Positions 1 through 6,847 of a stretch of DNA of 45,651 bases are shown one piece after another. The notes beneath the pieces were generated by a model. That model did no database searches. It had not been told where the DNA came from and was given only the letters and a program-made list of their open reading frames with translations. The DNA comes from Nonomuraea endophytica (lineage in GTDB: Bacteria > Actinomycetota > Actinomycetes > Streptosporangiales > Streptosporangiaceae): assembly GCF_014203235.1 (NCBI RefSeq), contig NZ_JACHIN010000007.1, positions 176,810 through 222,460 on the forward strand, given 5' to 3'. The first letter of the stretch is position 1. Each line of letters opens with the position of its first letter. A program made the translations under genes and the position numbers.

Positions 1-132
1 TGGACCGACTGCGGCATGAACCGGGAATGTGAGCCGGTTCGAGGATGGGCCGGCTGGGTGGGCCACCGGGTGGAGGCCGGCTGGGGTGGGGGCCGGTTGG
101 GTTACCTTTTTCGATCCACTATGCGGCCATGT

Positions 133-462
133 CTACTTGCGCCCTTCGTGGAGTTGTTCGAGCCGTTCGGTGAGGAAGCCCCAGTTCCTCCAGAACTCGT
201 CGAGATGCTCCCGCCCCTGAGAATTGAGCGTGTACACCTTGCGCGGCGGCCCCTTCTCGGACGGAACCTTCTTCACATCGACAAGACCGCGCTGCTCGAT
301 CCTGACGAGCAGGGCATAGACGGTGCCCTCGGCGATGTCGGAGAACCCCTGCTCCCGCAGCCATGCCGTGATCTCGTAGCCGTACGCGGGCCGTCCGGCC
401 AAGATCGCCAGAACGATGCCCTCCAGCGTTCCCTTGAGCATCTCCGTCAACTGCTTGCCCAC
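133..462 (-). CDS. PadR family transcriptional regulator
   Basis: A 109-residue winged-helix protein of the short PadR type. The N-terminal half carries the PadR pattern (LKGTLEGIVLAIL, then GYEITAWLREQGF, then GTVYALLVRIEQRGLV), followed by the beta-wing residues PPRKVYTLNSQG and a short C-terminal helix for dimer formation. The chosen start is a GTG at 460-462; on the minus strand a GGAGGAG ribosome site lies about 7 bases before it. PadR proteins are usually repressors that respond to small phenolic or drug ligands and often control a neighbouring exporter. No exporter is adjacent here, so the target may be this gene itself or something left of the window. The family call is firm; the ligand is unknown. 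Confidence 0.88.
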   Translation of the reverse strand: MGKQLTEMLKGTLEGIVLAILAGRPAYGYEITAWLREQGFSDIAEGTVYALLVRIEQRGLVDVKKVPSEKGPPRKVYTLNSQGREHLDEFWRNWGFLTERLEQLHEGRK

Positions 463-478
463 GGAACACTCCTCCAGC

Positions 479-497
479 TACTCAATAATGTTGACTA
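479..497. promoter_or_regulatory. Candidate PadR operator upstream of the first gene
   Basis: An imperfect inverted repeat, TACTCAA-N5-TTGACTA (6 of 7 arm positions pair), lies 17 bases upstream of the PadR start codon. It is AT-rich against a GC-rich background. Position and symmetry fit an autoregulatory site, but nothing in the sequence proves which protein binds. Confidence 0.35.
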
Positions 498-500
498 CTG

Positions 501-923
501 ATTCTAGCGAGCCCGAATCACCGCTCACGGCATTCACCGTCGCCGACCACCCTGACACTGGGCGGTCCTCACGCCGACACCGCCGACAGCTCACGAACCC
601 GAGAGAAGGACTTGGCCCGAAACGCAGCCACGGATGAGAGCCGGACCCAAGCCCAAACGAAGAACCAAACCAGGGCTGCCGCTCGCCAGAAAGCGGCCCG
701 TCTCGCCGGTAGAGCCGGAGCGCCGGTAGAGCCGGAGCGATCATCAACGGCCAGCAAATCCACGCAGTCGTACACCATCGTGGGGTCCATCCCGGCGACC
801 GCACCAACCACGGGCCTCAAGGGTGGCGTTTGCGGGGCCAGATCGCCTCGGTCGGCAGCACCGTCTCATGAATGACGGTGTGGGACGGAGCGCCGTAGCC
901 GAGCTTATCCGAAGTGGCGCCCG
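501..923. other. Gene-poor spacer, no supported gene
   Basis: No reading frame here has a recognisable domain, a convincing ribosome site or the local codon bias. The frames that stay open are low-complexity and switch composition. The only structure noticed is a 17-base tandem duplication at 705-738. Confidence 0.5.
705..738. repeat. 17-base perfect tandem duplication
   Basis: GCCGGTAGAGCCGGAGC occurs twice in a row (705-721 and 722-738). Each copy itself contains GCCGG twice. It lies in non-coding sequence and looks like a slippage duplication. Confidence 0.7.
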
Positions 924-1328
924 TCACTCGTTGATGGTCTGGTCGCGACCGGCCTGATATGCCCGCCCCTGACCCGAAACGCGGGCATTCATCTGGATGT
1001 TGGTACTGCCGCCGCCGGTAGAGATGATCCCGCTGTTATCACCGCTGACAACGACCGACCGCTCCCCCGTCGCCGAAGCGCCGGACTGCCCAGCCTGGGC
1101 ACCGCCATCATCGGGCAGTCCCGCCGAAGGATCCGGTTCAGTGCCGGAAGGCCGGGTCAGCCAGAACGCGACCAGCGCACCGGCCGCGGCCACCGCCACA
1201 GCGACACCGGTCCACCCCCAGCTCCATCCGGCATCGGTGAGCACCTGATTGCTGGCCACCGCCGTACCCACCCCGAGCGGTACCGACAACAGAAGCAAGA
1301 TCCACCTGCCCCAAGCCCGTGCGCGCAT
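924..1328 (-). CDS. Small membrane protein with amyloid-motif-like C-terminal tail
   Basis: A 134-residue protein with two hydrophobic segments (about residues 9-26 and 39-57), an acidic, low-complexity linker (58-90), and a C-terminal tail of about 44 residues. The tail carries two motifs: SGDNSGIISTGGGSTNIQ near 95-112 and GRAYQAGRDQTINE at 121-134. The second has an aromatic-Gln-Ala-Gly core resembling the hydrophobic-Gln-hydrophobic-Gly core of RHIM motifs and of the bacterial amyloid signalling sequences described for NLR-type immune proteins. I recall similar tails in actinobacterial signalling proteins but could not search for them. The start is an ATG at 1326-1328 with no strong ribosome site. 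No NLR or protease partner is adjacent. The existence of the gene is likely; the function is inferred. Confidence 0.6.
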   Translation of the reverse strand: MRARAWGRWILLLLSVPLGVGTAVASNQVLTDAGWSWGWTGVAVAVAAAGALVAFWLTRPSGTEPDPSAGLPDDGGAQAGQSGASATGERSVVVSGDNSGIISTGGGSTNIQMNARVSGQGRAYQAGRDQTINE

Positions 1329-1680
1329 ACCGGCATCTTCAACCCCCAGCCCAGACCGCGCAACGTGGGTACGCGATCACGCATCACCCATCGCCCAAAC
1401 GAACTGGAGAAGGATGCACAAACCCATCCTCAAGCCGGATCTCAGGCGTTTCGAGAACCCGAGCAACCCCATGTACCCGGCGCAGACTTCGCACCCCGGG
1501 CGTGAGCGCGCGACAAGGGGCTTGATCGACAACGGAGCGGTCAGTGGCGTTAGCGACCGGATCGGTGGGAGTTGCCGCCATCCACCGTTCCGATGTCGGT
1601 GGACGACCCCCGACCGGGATCCTGTAAGGCCTTGATCACTGTGGCTTGGTTGCCGGTGGGTCGGCCCTGCTTTGCGGCCT
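1329..1680. other. Spacer without a supported gene
   Basis: Open frames exist on both strands but none shows a recognisable family, a ribosome site or consistent codon bias. A minus-strand frame near 1377-1640 faintly recalls a transposase N-terminus, but the match is too weak to call. The stretch directly precedes the Tn3 remnant and may be decayed mobile DNA. Confidence 0.4.
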
Positions 1681-1856
1681 ATGCCAGTCGAGTTCCTGAG
1701 TGATGCCAAAGCAGCGGGCTACGGCAGAAACGCCGGACCGCCGGCGCGGGCCGACCTGGATCGGGTGTTTCACCTGGATGAGGCGGACTTCGTGCTGATC
1801 GGGCGCCGTCGCGGCGAGCACATGAAACTCGGCTCCGCCCTCCAGCTCGGCGCGTT
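1681..1856 (+). pseudogene. Tn3-family transposase, N-terminal remnant
   Basis: Translation from the ATG at 1681 gives MPVEFLSDAKAAGYGR, then NAGPPARADLDRVFHLDEAD, then FVLIGRRRGEHMKLGSALQLG. This follows the N-terminal DUF4158 domain of Tn3-family transposases (FLSD..A..YGRFAGPPSRA.LERFFFLDD.D...I..RRG.HNRLGFALQLG). The similarity stops near 1856; the frame then runs antisense into the end of the AraC gene and closes at 1935. A full Tn3 transposase has about 1000 residues, so more than 90 percent is missing. Several conserved aromatic residues are already changed (for example Phe to Asn in the GRFAG motif). It marks an old Tn3-type insertion or deletion endpoint. No resolvase or terminal inverted repeat was recognised. 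Confidence 0.72.
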
Positions 1857-1897
1857 CTGCGGGAGTCGCGATGGCTCGGCGGTCGCCCCGCCTGTCT

Positions 1898-2644
1898 TCA
1901 GCTCGGGGCACGGAATCGGCCGTCGTGGCCGCTGAGGAAACTCGGTGTGCTGCCGAAGAGCTGATGCGTCAGGCGGGTGAAGTGCGGCTGGTCGGCGAAC
2001 TCTCCGCGCTGTGCGGCCACGGCCAGTCCTTGGTCGATGCTGGAGAACGCGTTTCGCAGCCGTGCCCAATGCCGCAACTGGGTCAGCGGCACACCGACGG
2101 TTTCGCGGACCAAGTACCGCAGTCTTGGCGGGGACAGTTGCACTTCATTCGCGAGTTCCTTCAGTGTGGGAAAACGCGTGAGGTTGTGAAACGCGTGTAA
2201 CAGCCGCGGGTCCAAGGGTCGCTCTGGTCCGAGGAAGGGAATCAGCACGCGGCGCCCTTCGTCGAGGTCTGGCGTCCGCATGGATCCGAGTGCGTCCAGG
2301 ATGCGGCGCACCGTCGCGCCGTTCAGGAACACGGTTTGGCGTGGCGTGTTCTCGGCTGTCTGCCAGGCATTCACCCAGAGCGTCACATGCCCGTTCGATC
2401 GGAATTGAGTGCACGGGGCACCAGGCGGAAAGACAGCTCCGGCCATAGCGGCGGGTTGCCCTCCGGCGCACGGCAGGACGATGTCCGAACTCAGGCCCAG
2501 GATTACTTTCCAGGAGGGCTGCCTGGGGTTGGGGCGCAAGCCGACTGCCGACGTATTGGCGAACAGGTCGGCGGCCGCGTTTGTAGCGAACATGATCCGG
2601 CGATCGTTTTGTTCAAGACACCAAGAGCGGGCGGGTGTACTCAT
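1898..2644 (-). CDS. AraC family transcriptional regulator
   Basis: A protein of 248 residues when started at the ATG at 2642-2644. The C-terminal 100 residues hold two helix-turn-helix units of the AraC type: LKELANEVQLSPPRLRYLVR followed by a degenerate second helix pair (VAAQRGEFADQPHFTRLTHQ, then LFGSTPSFL). The N-terminal half would be the sensor domain but has no motif I recognise. The frame stays open upstream to 2815, but that extension lacks domain features. GC content is lower and codon bias weaker than in genes right of 5.5 kb, and the 3' end abuts the Tn3 remnant, so acquisition by transfer is plausible. The ligand is unknown. Confidence 0.8.
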   Translation of the reverse strand: MSTPARSWCLEQNDRRIMFATNAAADLFANTSAVGLRPNPRQPSWKVILGLSSDIVLPCAGGQPAAMAGAVFPPGAPCTQFRSNGHVTLWVNAWQTAENTPRQTVFLNGATVRRILDALGSMRTPDLDEGRRVLIPFLGPERPLDPRLLHAFHNLTRFPTLKELANEVQLSPPRLRYLVRETVGVPLTQLRHWARLRNAFSSIDQGLAVAAQRGEFADQPHFTRLTHQLFGSTPSFLSGHDGRFRAPS

Positions 2645-3029
2645 TACCTGAGCATAGGTGCCTGGCCTATGTCGTATAGAGCAAAGGCCCATCAGTACAT
2701 CACGCGATGGAGATGCTGCGGACGTATAAACCGGCTGGTTGATCCGGAAGCTACCGCAGTTGGCTGACGTCAAATTCCGCGCCCCGATAGATGGTCGGGA
2801 CACTATTTCGGCCATCGCGTGATGCCATTCAGTATCGCCGAATCAGGGAATTCCGGTCGAGTTCGGGTCTGACTGGGTCGGCTATCAGGGGGTGCGTATG
2901 AGGTTGCGAAGACGCATGACCGTCCTGGTCGCGGGGGCGCTGGCCGCCCGCGGGAGCCTGTGGCCTCTGCCTCATCCAAGGTCCAATCCGACAAATCATG
3001 ATCAAGGTGATCAAGCCAAGGGAGTTCAC
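2645..3029. promoter_or_regulatory. Divergent intergenic region, AT-richer
   Basis: About 385 bases separate the AraC gene from the secreted-protein gene on the opposite strand. No gene is supported. The stretch is AT-richer than its surroundings and ends in an AAGGGAG ribosome site at about 3018-3024. It presumably holds the promoters of both neighbours, but no clear -35/-10 pair could be assigned. Confidence 0.4.
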
Positions 3030-3599
3030 ATGAATCGCCTCGCCGCCCACCGACGACGCTGGGCCTTTCCGGTTCTCGCCGCAGCGCTGACCTTCACGCT
3101 CGTCCCCGTGTTCACCGCCCCGGCGCATGCCGTCCTCACGCAAGATCCGGACACGGACCACCCGCCGCCCGGTGACACCGGCCCCGACAGCGAACCGCTG
3201 GTCGAGGGCGGCGAAACCCTCGCCGGCACCGGCAACAGCGAACCCAACCTCGCCGCCGAGTCCACCGTCTGCATCAACGGCCAAGGCGCGACCGCCTGCT
3301 TCCAGAAGCCGGGCGACATGCTCTGGGTCCAGAAGACGAGCAGCCGCCCCTGGGCCACCGCGAAAGCCCAGGTCTACGCATGGGACCGCCAAAGATGGCG
3401 GTACATCAAGACGCTCTACTGCTCGATCGACAGCAGATGGGCCGTCGGTCAATGGGGCTACTGCAACTTCGACATCTGGGAGGACTCCACCCGAAACACC
3501 TGGGGCGGCTACGGCAGCGGCGTCCGACTGAGGGCCGTCACCAACACCGGCGAATCCACCTACCGATGGATCCGCAACAACGACAACAGCCCCGGCTAG
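3030..3599 (+). CDS. Small secreted protein of unknown function
   Basis: A 189-residue exported protein. The ATG at 3030 follows an AAGGGAG ribosome site and begins a classic signal peptide: MNRLAAHRRRW, then a hydrophobic core, then a cleavage site after APAHA near residue 33. The frame is open further upstream, but that extension would bury the signal peptide, so this start is preferred. The mature part starts with an acidic, Pro-rich segment (about 34-70) and continues as a Trp- and Tyr-rich domain with four cysteines (pairs VCINGQGATAC and CSIDSRWAVGQWGYC), suggesting two disulfides. I do not recognise a family. A strong hairpin terminator follows at 3610-3649. Confidence 0.75.
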   Translation: MNRLAAHRRRWAFPVLAAALTFTLVPVFTAPAHAVLTQDPDTDHPPPGDTGPDSEPLVEGGETLAGTGNSEPNLAAESTVCINGQGATACFQKPGDMLWVQKTSSRPWATAKAQVYAWDRQRWRYIKTLYCSIDSRWAVGQWGYCNFDIWEDSTRNTWGGYGSGVRLRAVTNTGESTYRWIRNNDNSPG

Positions 3600-3609
3600 A
3601 ACCACCTCC

Positions 3610-3649
3610 CGCGGGGCCCGGAAGCGCCAGTGTCGCTCCGGCCCCCGCG
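3610..3649 (+). terminator. Hairpin terminator after the secreted-protein gene
   Basis: The arms 3610-3626 (CGCGGGGCCCGGAAGCG) and 3634-3649 (CGCTCCGGCCCCCGCG) pair almost completely around a 7-base loop, starting 11 bases after the stop codon. There is no long T tract, which is usual for actinomycete terminators. Confidence 0.65.
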
Positions 3650-3807
3650 CGGAGACTCCCGTCGCCGTGGGGAGGGTGCGGAAGTACCACGTCTGGTGCC
3701 ACCGTCCGAAGCCGAAACTCCACCCCGTTATGCCAAACCGCGCCCCAGCTCACCAGCCGGCTCCACGTCCTGGGCAGGCCGCAAGAACGACCCCAGACCA
3801 AGCGCCG

Positions 3808-4632
3808 TTACGGCTGCGCGGCGAGAGGCGGAGGCGAAGGCGGGGCCGTCGGCTCAAGGCGTGGATTGACCAGGTCGTGAGCGGAACGGGTCAGCCAGAT
3901 CAGGGTCACCGCACCCGCGATAGTCGTGGCCGTGCCGGGAACGTTGCCGACGGTTTCCAGCAGCCGGTCCAGCAGCGAGGAGATGAACATCAGGACCAGG
4001 GAGGCGATGCCGTACATCACGGTGGAGGTTTGCCAGCGGCTGTCATTCCGCTGCGCCCGCAGGAGCAGCACGGTCCAGATCAGCGCCGCCAGTCCGCCGA
4101 CCAGGAGCAGCAGGTCACCCACAGGCAGGCCGACCCAGTCGAGCACCTCGGAGACCGCGATGCTCCCGTACGCCACCACGCCGAAAGACCGCATATGGTC
4201 CGCATGCTTGAGACCACGCGTCAGCACCGGGTGGTACAGCCACACCACAGCCAGCATCACCGCGGAGTCGAGCAGGCTCATCCACCACGACCAGGACGTC
4301 ACGAGAGGATAGACCAGCCAGGACGCCGCCGCGACGTACAGCGCGATCCGTAGCCTCGCCGTGTCCCGATCCACCTCGACGGGCGGACCGGCCAGCGGCC
4401 CACGCAGCCCCTGCCACAGCGCCCACGCCCACATCGCGCCGACCAGCCCCAGAATGACCACGCTGTGCCACGTCACCGCGAGCCGTTCGTCCATCTCAAG
4501 CACCAACGTCAGCCGCAACATCGCACTCAGATCGCCCGAGACCAGGGCGAGCGCTCCGACGATGGCCAGCGCGATGACGTACACGCCCACGACGAGGAGG
4601 GCGAGAAGGCTTAATCGATAACGACGGGACAC
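3808..4632 (-). CDS. Polytopic membrane protein, unknown function
   Basis: A protein of 274 residues using the GTG at 4630-4632, chosen because AGGAAG lies 6 bases upstream on the minus strand; the more distant ATG at 4671 lacks such a site. About eight hydrophobic segments are visible, among them LSLLALLVVGVYVIALAIVG, SVVILGLVGAMWAWALW, RIALYVAAASWLVYPLV, LLLLVGGLAALIWTVLLL and a last one near AGAVTLIWL. The C-terminus is a Pro- and Ala-rich cytoplasmic tail. No family motif is recognised. The gene stands alone: the next gene on this strand starts about 180 bases beyond its 5' end with no operon spacing. Confidence 0.75.
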   Translation of the reverse strand: MSRRYRLSLLALLVVGVYVIALAIVGALALVSGDLSAMLRLTLVLEMDERLAVTWHSVVILGLVGAMWAWALWQGLRGPLAGPPVEVDRDTARLRIALYVAAASWLVYPLVTSWSWWMSLLDSAVMLAVVWLYHPVLTRGLKHADHMRSFGVVAYGSIAVSEVLDWVGLPVGDLLLLVGGLAALIWTVLLLRAQRNDSRWQTSTVMYGIASLVLMFISSLLDRLLETVGNVPGTATTIAGAVTLIWLTRSAHDLVNPRLEPTAPPSPPPLAAQP

Positions 4633-4852
4633 GTGACACTTCCTGGGGATGAATGCGATCGAACGCCTCACCTTAGCGAGCCCTCGACCCCCAGTCGATC
4701 AAGCATTCCGGCGGCTGAGCGAGGGACGATTTCTGCTCGGCACTTCGGGGTCCGCCGCCTGCCGGGACCGGCGCTTGTGTCCCGCTTCAGCGAGCAGGCA
4801 GGACGACGTGGCCGGCTTCAGGCGGACGGACCTGTGACGTCTGGGCGGGCCA

Positions 4853-5161
4853 TCAGTGTTGAGGATGGACAGAAGGTCGGCCTTGGAACCAGGCGGAGGT
4901 GGCCGGCTTGTAGAGCAGGACGAGTGCCGTGACCGGCAGCGTGCCCAGGACGCCGGTTACCACGAGGCTGAGGAAGTCGCCGGTGACGAACAGGCCGACC
5001 AGGCTCAGGAGGAAGGCGAGTCCGTAGATGACCGCCAATACCCACTGCGTCACCACGGCGACGGTGCTCCCCCTGCGCCGGTGGAGTCGTACCACGGCGG
5101 TGACGACGACGATGGTGATGGCGGCGGCGAAAACGGCTGCGAACAGGTCCACGAGCGCCAC
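4853..5161 (-). CDS. Small three-helix membrane protein
   Basis: About 102 residues from the GTG at 5159-5161; a second in-frame GTG lies at 5150-5152. Three hydrophobic helices are clear: one from LVDLFAAVFAAAITI, one around WVLAVIYGLAFLLSLVGLFV, and one from SLVVTGVLGTLPVTALVLLY. A basic HRRRG loop follows the first helix. The frame is open far upstream but that part is antisense to the TetR and urease genes and has no coding character. The ribosome site is weak, so the exact start is unsure. The upstream neighbour on the same strand is an HxlR remnant, so the pair may once have been a regulator and its target. Confidence 0.5.
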   Translation of the reverse strand: MALVDLFAAVFAAAITIVVVTAVVRLHRRRGSTVAVVTQWVLAVIYGLAFLLSLVGLFVTGDFLSLVVTGVLGTLPVTALVLLYKPATSAWFQGRPSVHPQH

Positions 5162-5265
5162 CTGGCTGGAGACCGGCCGAGTGCTCGCCGGTGTCCATGG
5201 GCGCCTCCGAGAGGCCGGCCCACAGGTGGCCCCGTGGCCCCGTGGCCTCGGTGTGGTCTGGTGGT

Positions 5266-5376
5266 CACCCCCTCGTGATTGAGGGCCGCGGTGGTGGAGC
5301 CCCATTCCCACAGCGCCTGCATGACCGGTGCGAGGGCGTGGCCGCGTTCGGTGAGGGTGTAGCGCACTCGTGGTGG
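5266..5376 (-). pseudogene. HxlR-family regulator, C-terminal remnant
   Basis: One minus-strand frame reads PPRVRYTLTERGHALAPVMQ followed by ALWEWGSTTA. This is the C-terminal wing and last helix of HxlR/MarR-like winged-helix regulators (usual form P-x-V-x-Y-x-L-T-x-x-G-x-x-L-x-x-V). The helix-turn-helix part that should precede it is absent: upstream codons in this frame show no similarity and no start with a ribosome site. An intact HxlR protein has 100-150 residues; here about 37 remain. Confidence 0.6.
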
Positions 5377-5557
5377 CCAGCACAAACCGCTGGAGGCGAT
5401 GGCGGGCGAGCTGACCACTCGAAACGGCGGGATCCGACCGGGCTGCGTCTGCCGGCTGTCTCGCAGCGAGTTGCGCACGCTTCACAGGGTCGATCCCGTA
5501 CCCGGCGAGACGGGGTCGGTGCGCTAGTCTCACAGCCGAGCGGACAGGCGGGGACGG

Positions 5558-6148
5558 GTGGCTGTGCGGCGGGAGAAGACCCAGGAACGCGGCAGGCAGG
5601 CGCGGCGGCAGGTGCTGGAGGCGGCGATGGAGGTCATCGCCGAGCGGCCGGTCGCCGAGATCCAGGTGCAGCAGATCGCCGAGCGGGCGGGCATGAGTCC
5701 CGCCCGGGTCCTGTACTACTTCCAGTCCCGCGACCAGATCCTCGCCGAGGCCTTCCGGTGGAGTGAGCGGCAGCTGGCCGAGCAGCGCGAGGATGACCTG
5801 GGGCGCGGCGGCGAGCCGCTGGAGCGGCTGGCGCGGTTCGTCACGCTCTACCTGCCCAAGGGCCGCCACGACGTGTCGTGGAAGTTGTGGCTGGAAGCCT
5901 GGCTCCGCGCCACCTCGGCCAACGACCTGAGCCGCATGGCCGACGAGTTCGACAGGGACTGGATGGCCGACCTTGAGGCGATTGTCGGCGACGGTGTCGA
6001 GCAGGGCGTCTTCGGGTGCTGCGACGGTTTCCTCGCGGCGTTCAACGCGCTGCTCGACGGGCTGGCCGTGCACGTGCTCATCGGCAGGCTGGAGCCGGAG
6101 GGAGCCGTACAGGTCGCCCTCGACGAGGCCGGGGCCAAGCTCGTCTGA
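5558..6148 (+). CDS. TetR family transcriptional regulator of the urease-like cluster
   Basis: A 196-residue TetR-type repressor starting at the GTG at 5558. The N-terminal DNA-binding domain is complete: ARRQVLEAAMEVIAERPVAE, then IQVQQIAERAGMSPARVLYY, then FQSRDQILAEAF (roughly residues 14-62). The C-terminal ligand domain includes WKLWLEAWLRA and GFLAAFNALLDGLAVHVLIG, typical of the dimer-forming four-helix bundle. Its 3' end lies 42 bases before ureAB on the same strand, and a palindrome at 6170-6190 sits between them, so it probably represses the downstream genes. The ligand is unknown; a polyamine, agmatine or a ureido compound would suit the neighbours. The family is certain; the regulon is inferred. 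Confidence 0.9.
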   Translation: MAVRREKTQERGRQARRQVLEAAMEVIAERPVAEIQVQQIAERAGMSPARVLYYFQSRDQILAEAFRWSERQLAEQREDDLGRGGEPLERLARFVTLYLPKGRHDVSWKLWLEAWLRATSANDLSRMADEFDRDWMADLEAIVGDGVEQGVFGCCDGFLAAFNALLDGLAVHVLIGRLEPEGAVQVALDEAGAKLV

Positions 6149-6169
6149 CACGCTTGCGGAGTCGAATAA

Positions 6170-6190
6170 AACTTGAGTTAGATTCAAGTT
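6170..6190. promoter_or_regulatory. Perfect palindrome abutting the ureAB start codon, likely TetR operator
   Basis: AACTTGA-N7-TCAAGTT is a perfect 7-base inverted repeat ending one base before the ATG of ureAB. There is no room for a ribosome-binding site; TAGATT at 6179-6184 would make a reasonable -10 box, placing transcription start at or next to the ATG, so the mRNA may be leaderless. A related site lies at 9459-9479. Confidence 0.65.
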
Positions 6191-6847
6191 ATGCGACTGA
6201 CCCCGACCGAGCGGGACCGGCTCCTGCTGTTCACCGCCGCGGAACTGGCCCGCGCCCGGCGAGCCCGCGGACTCCTGCTCAACGTGCCCGAGGCCATTGC
6301 CCTGATGTCCGACGTCGTCTGCGAGGCGGCCAGAGACGGTGCGAGACTGTCCGAGGCGATCGAGGCCGGTCGCGCCGCGCTCGGTCCCGGCGACGTGCTG
6401 CCCGGCGTGCCGGAGGTCGTCCAGGAGATCCAGGTCGAGGCCGTTTTCGACGACGGCTCCCGGCTGGCCGTCATCACCGCGCCGTTCGGCCCCGCCGAGC
6501 GCCCCGCCGAGCAGAGCCGAAGGGTCGCCTTCGACGACCTCGTGCAGGTCGAGGTCGCCAACACCGCTTCGGTCCCGATCAGTGTGACCAGCCACTTCCA
6601 CTTCTTCGAGGCCAATCCCCGGTTGCGCTTCACCCGTGCGCGCGCCTACGGCAGGCGGCTGGCCGTACCGGCGGGATCGACCGTGCGCTTCGACCCCGGC
6701 GGCAGCCGTACCGTCGCATTGACCCCGATCGGCGGCGCCCGGGTCGCCATCGGCTTCGCCGGGCTCGTCGACGGGCCGCTGGACGCGCCGGGCGCCTTCG
6801 AGACGGCGATCGAGCGCGCCCGCGCCTGCGGCTATCTGGGGGCCTGA
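6191..6847 (+). CDS. ureAB: Urease gamma-beta fusion subunit (urease-like)
   Basis: A 218-residue fusion. Residues 1-100 match urease gamma: MRLTPTERDRLLLFTAAELA, the LNVPEAIALMSD helix, then DVLPGVPEVVQEIQVEAVF. The beta domain follows (about 115-200), recognisable by TSHFHFFEANPRLRF, LAVPAGSTVRFDPG and IGFAGLVDGPL. Fused UreAB proteins are known in bacteria. In ureases this subunit scaffolds the (alpha-beta-gamma)3 trimer. The beta domain lacks the usual start motif PGE, and the joint is short. The ATG is set directly against the operator palindrome, with no Shine-Dalgarno. The stop codon overlaps the ureC start by one base (TGATG), so translation is probably coupled. No ureD, ureE, ureF or ureG gene is in the window. 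Confidence 0.92.
   Translation: MRLTPTERDRLLLFTAAELARARRARGLLLNVPEAIALMSDVVCEAARDGARLSEAIEAGRAALGPGDVLPGVPEVVQEIQVEAVFDDGSRLAVITAPFGPAERPAEQSRRVAFDDLVQVEVANTASVPISVTSHFHFFEANPRLRFTRARAYGRRLAVPAGSTVRFDPGGSRTVALTPIGGARVAIGFAGLVDGPLDAPGAFETAIERARACGYLGA

Noticed and set aside
1377..1640. Possible second transposase N-terminus on the minus strand
   Set aside because: The resemblance (LTPL..PLSIKPLVAR) is too short and lacks the conserved residues of IS4/IS5-type proteins.
2645..2815. N-terminal extension of the AraC regulator
   Set aside because: The frame is open, but there is no domain support and the extension adds residues outside the usual AraC architecture; the ATG at 2644 was preferred.
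4853..6601. Long minus-strand open frame of 582 codons across the TetR and ureAB genes
   Set aside because: Only its last 100 or so codons have coding character; the rest is antisense to well-supported genes and reads as low-complexity, as expected from GC-rich shadow frames.
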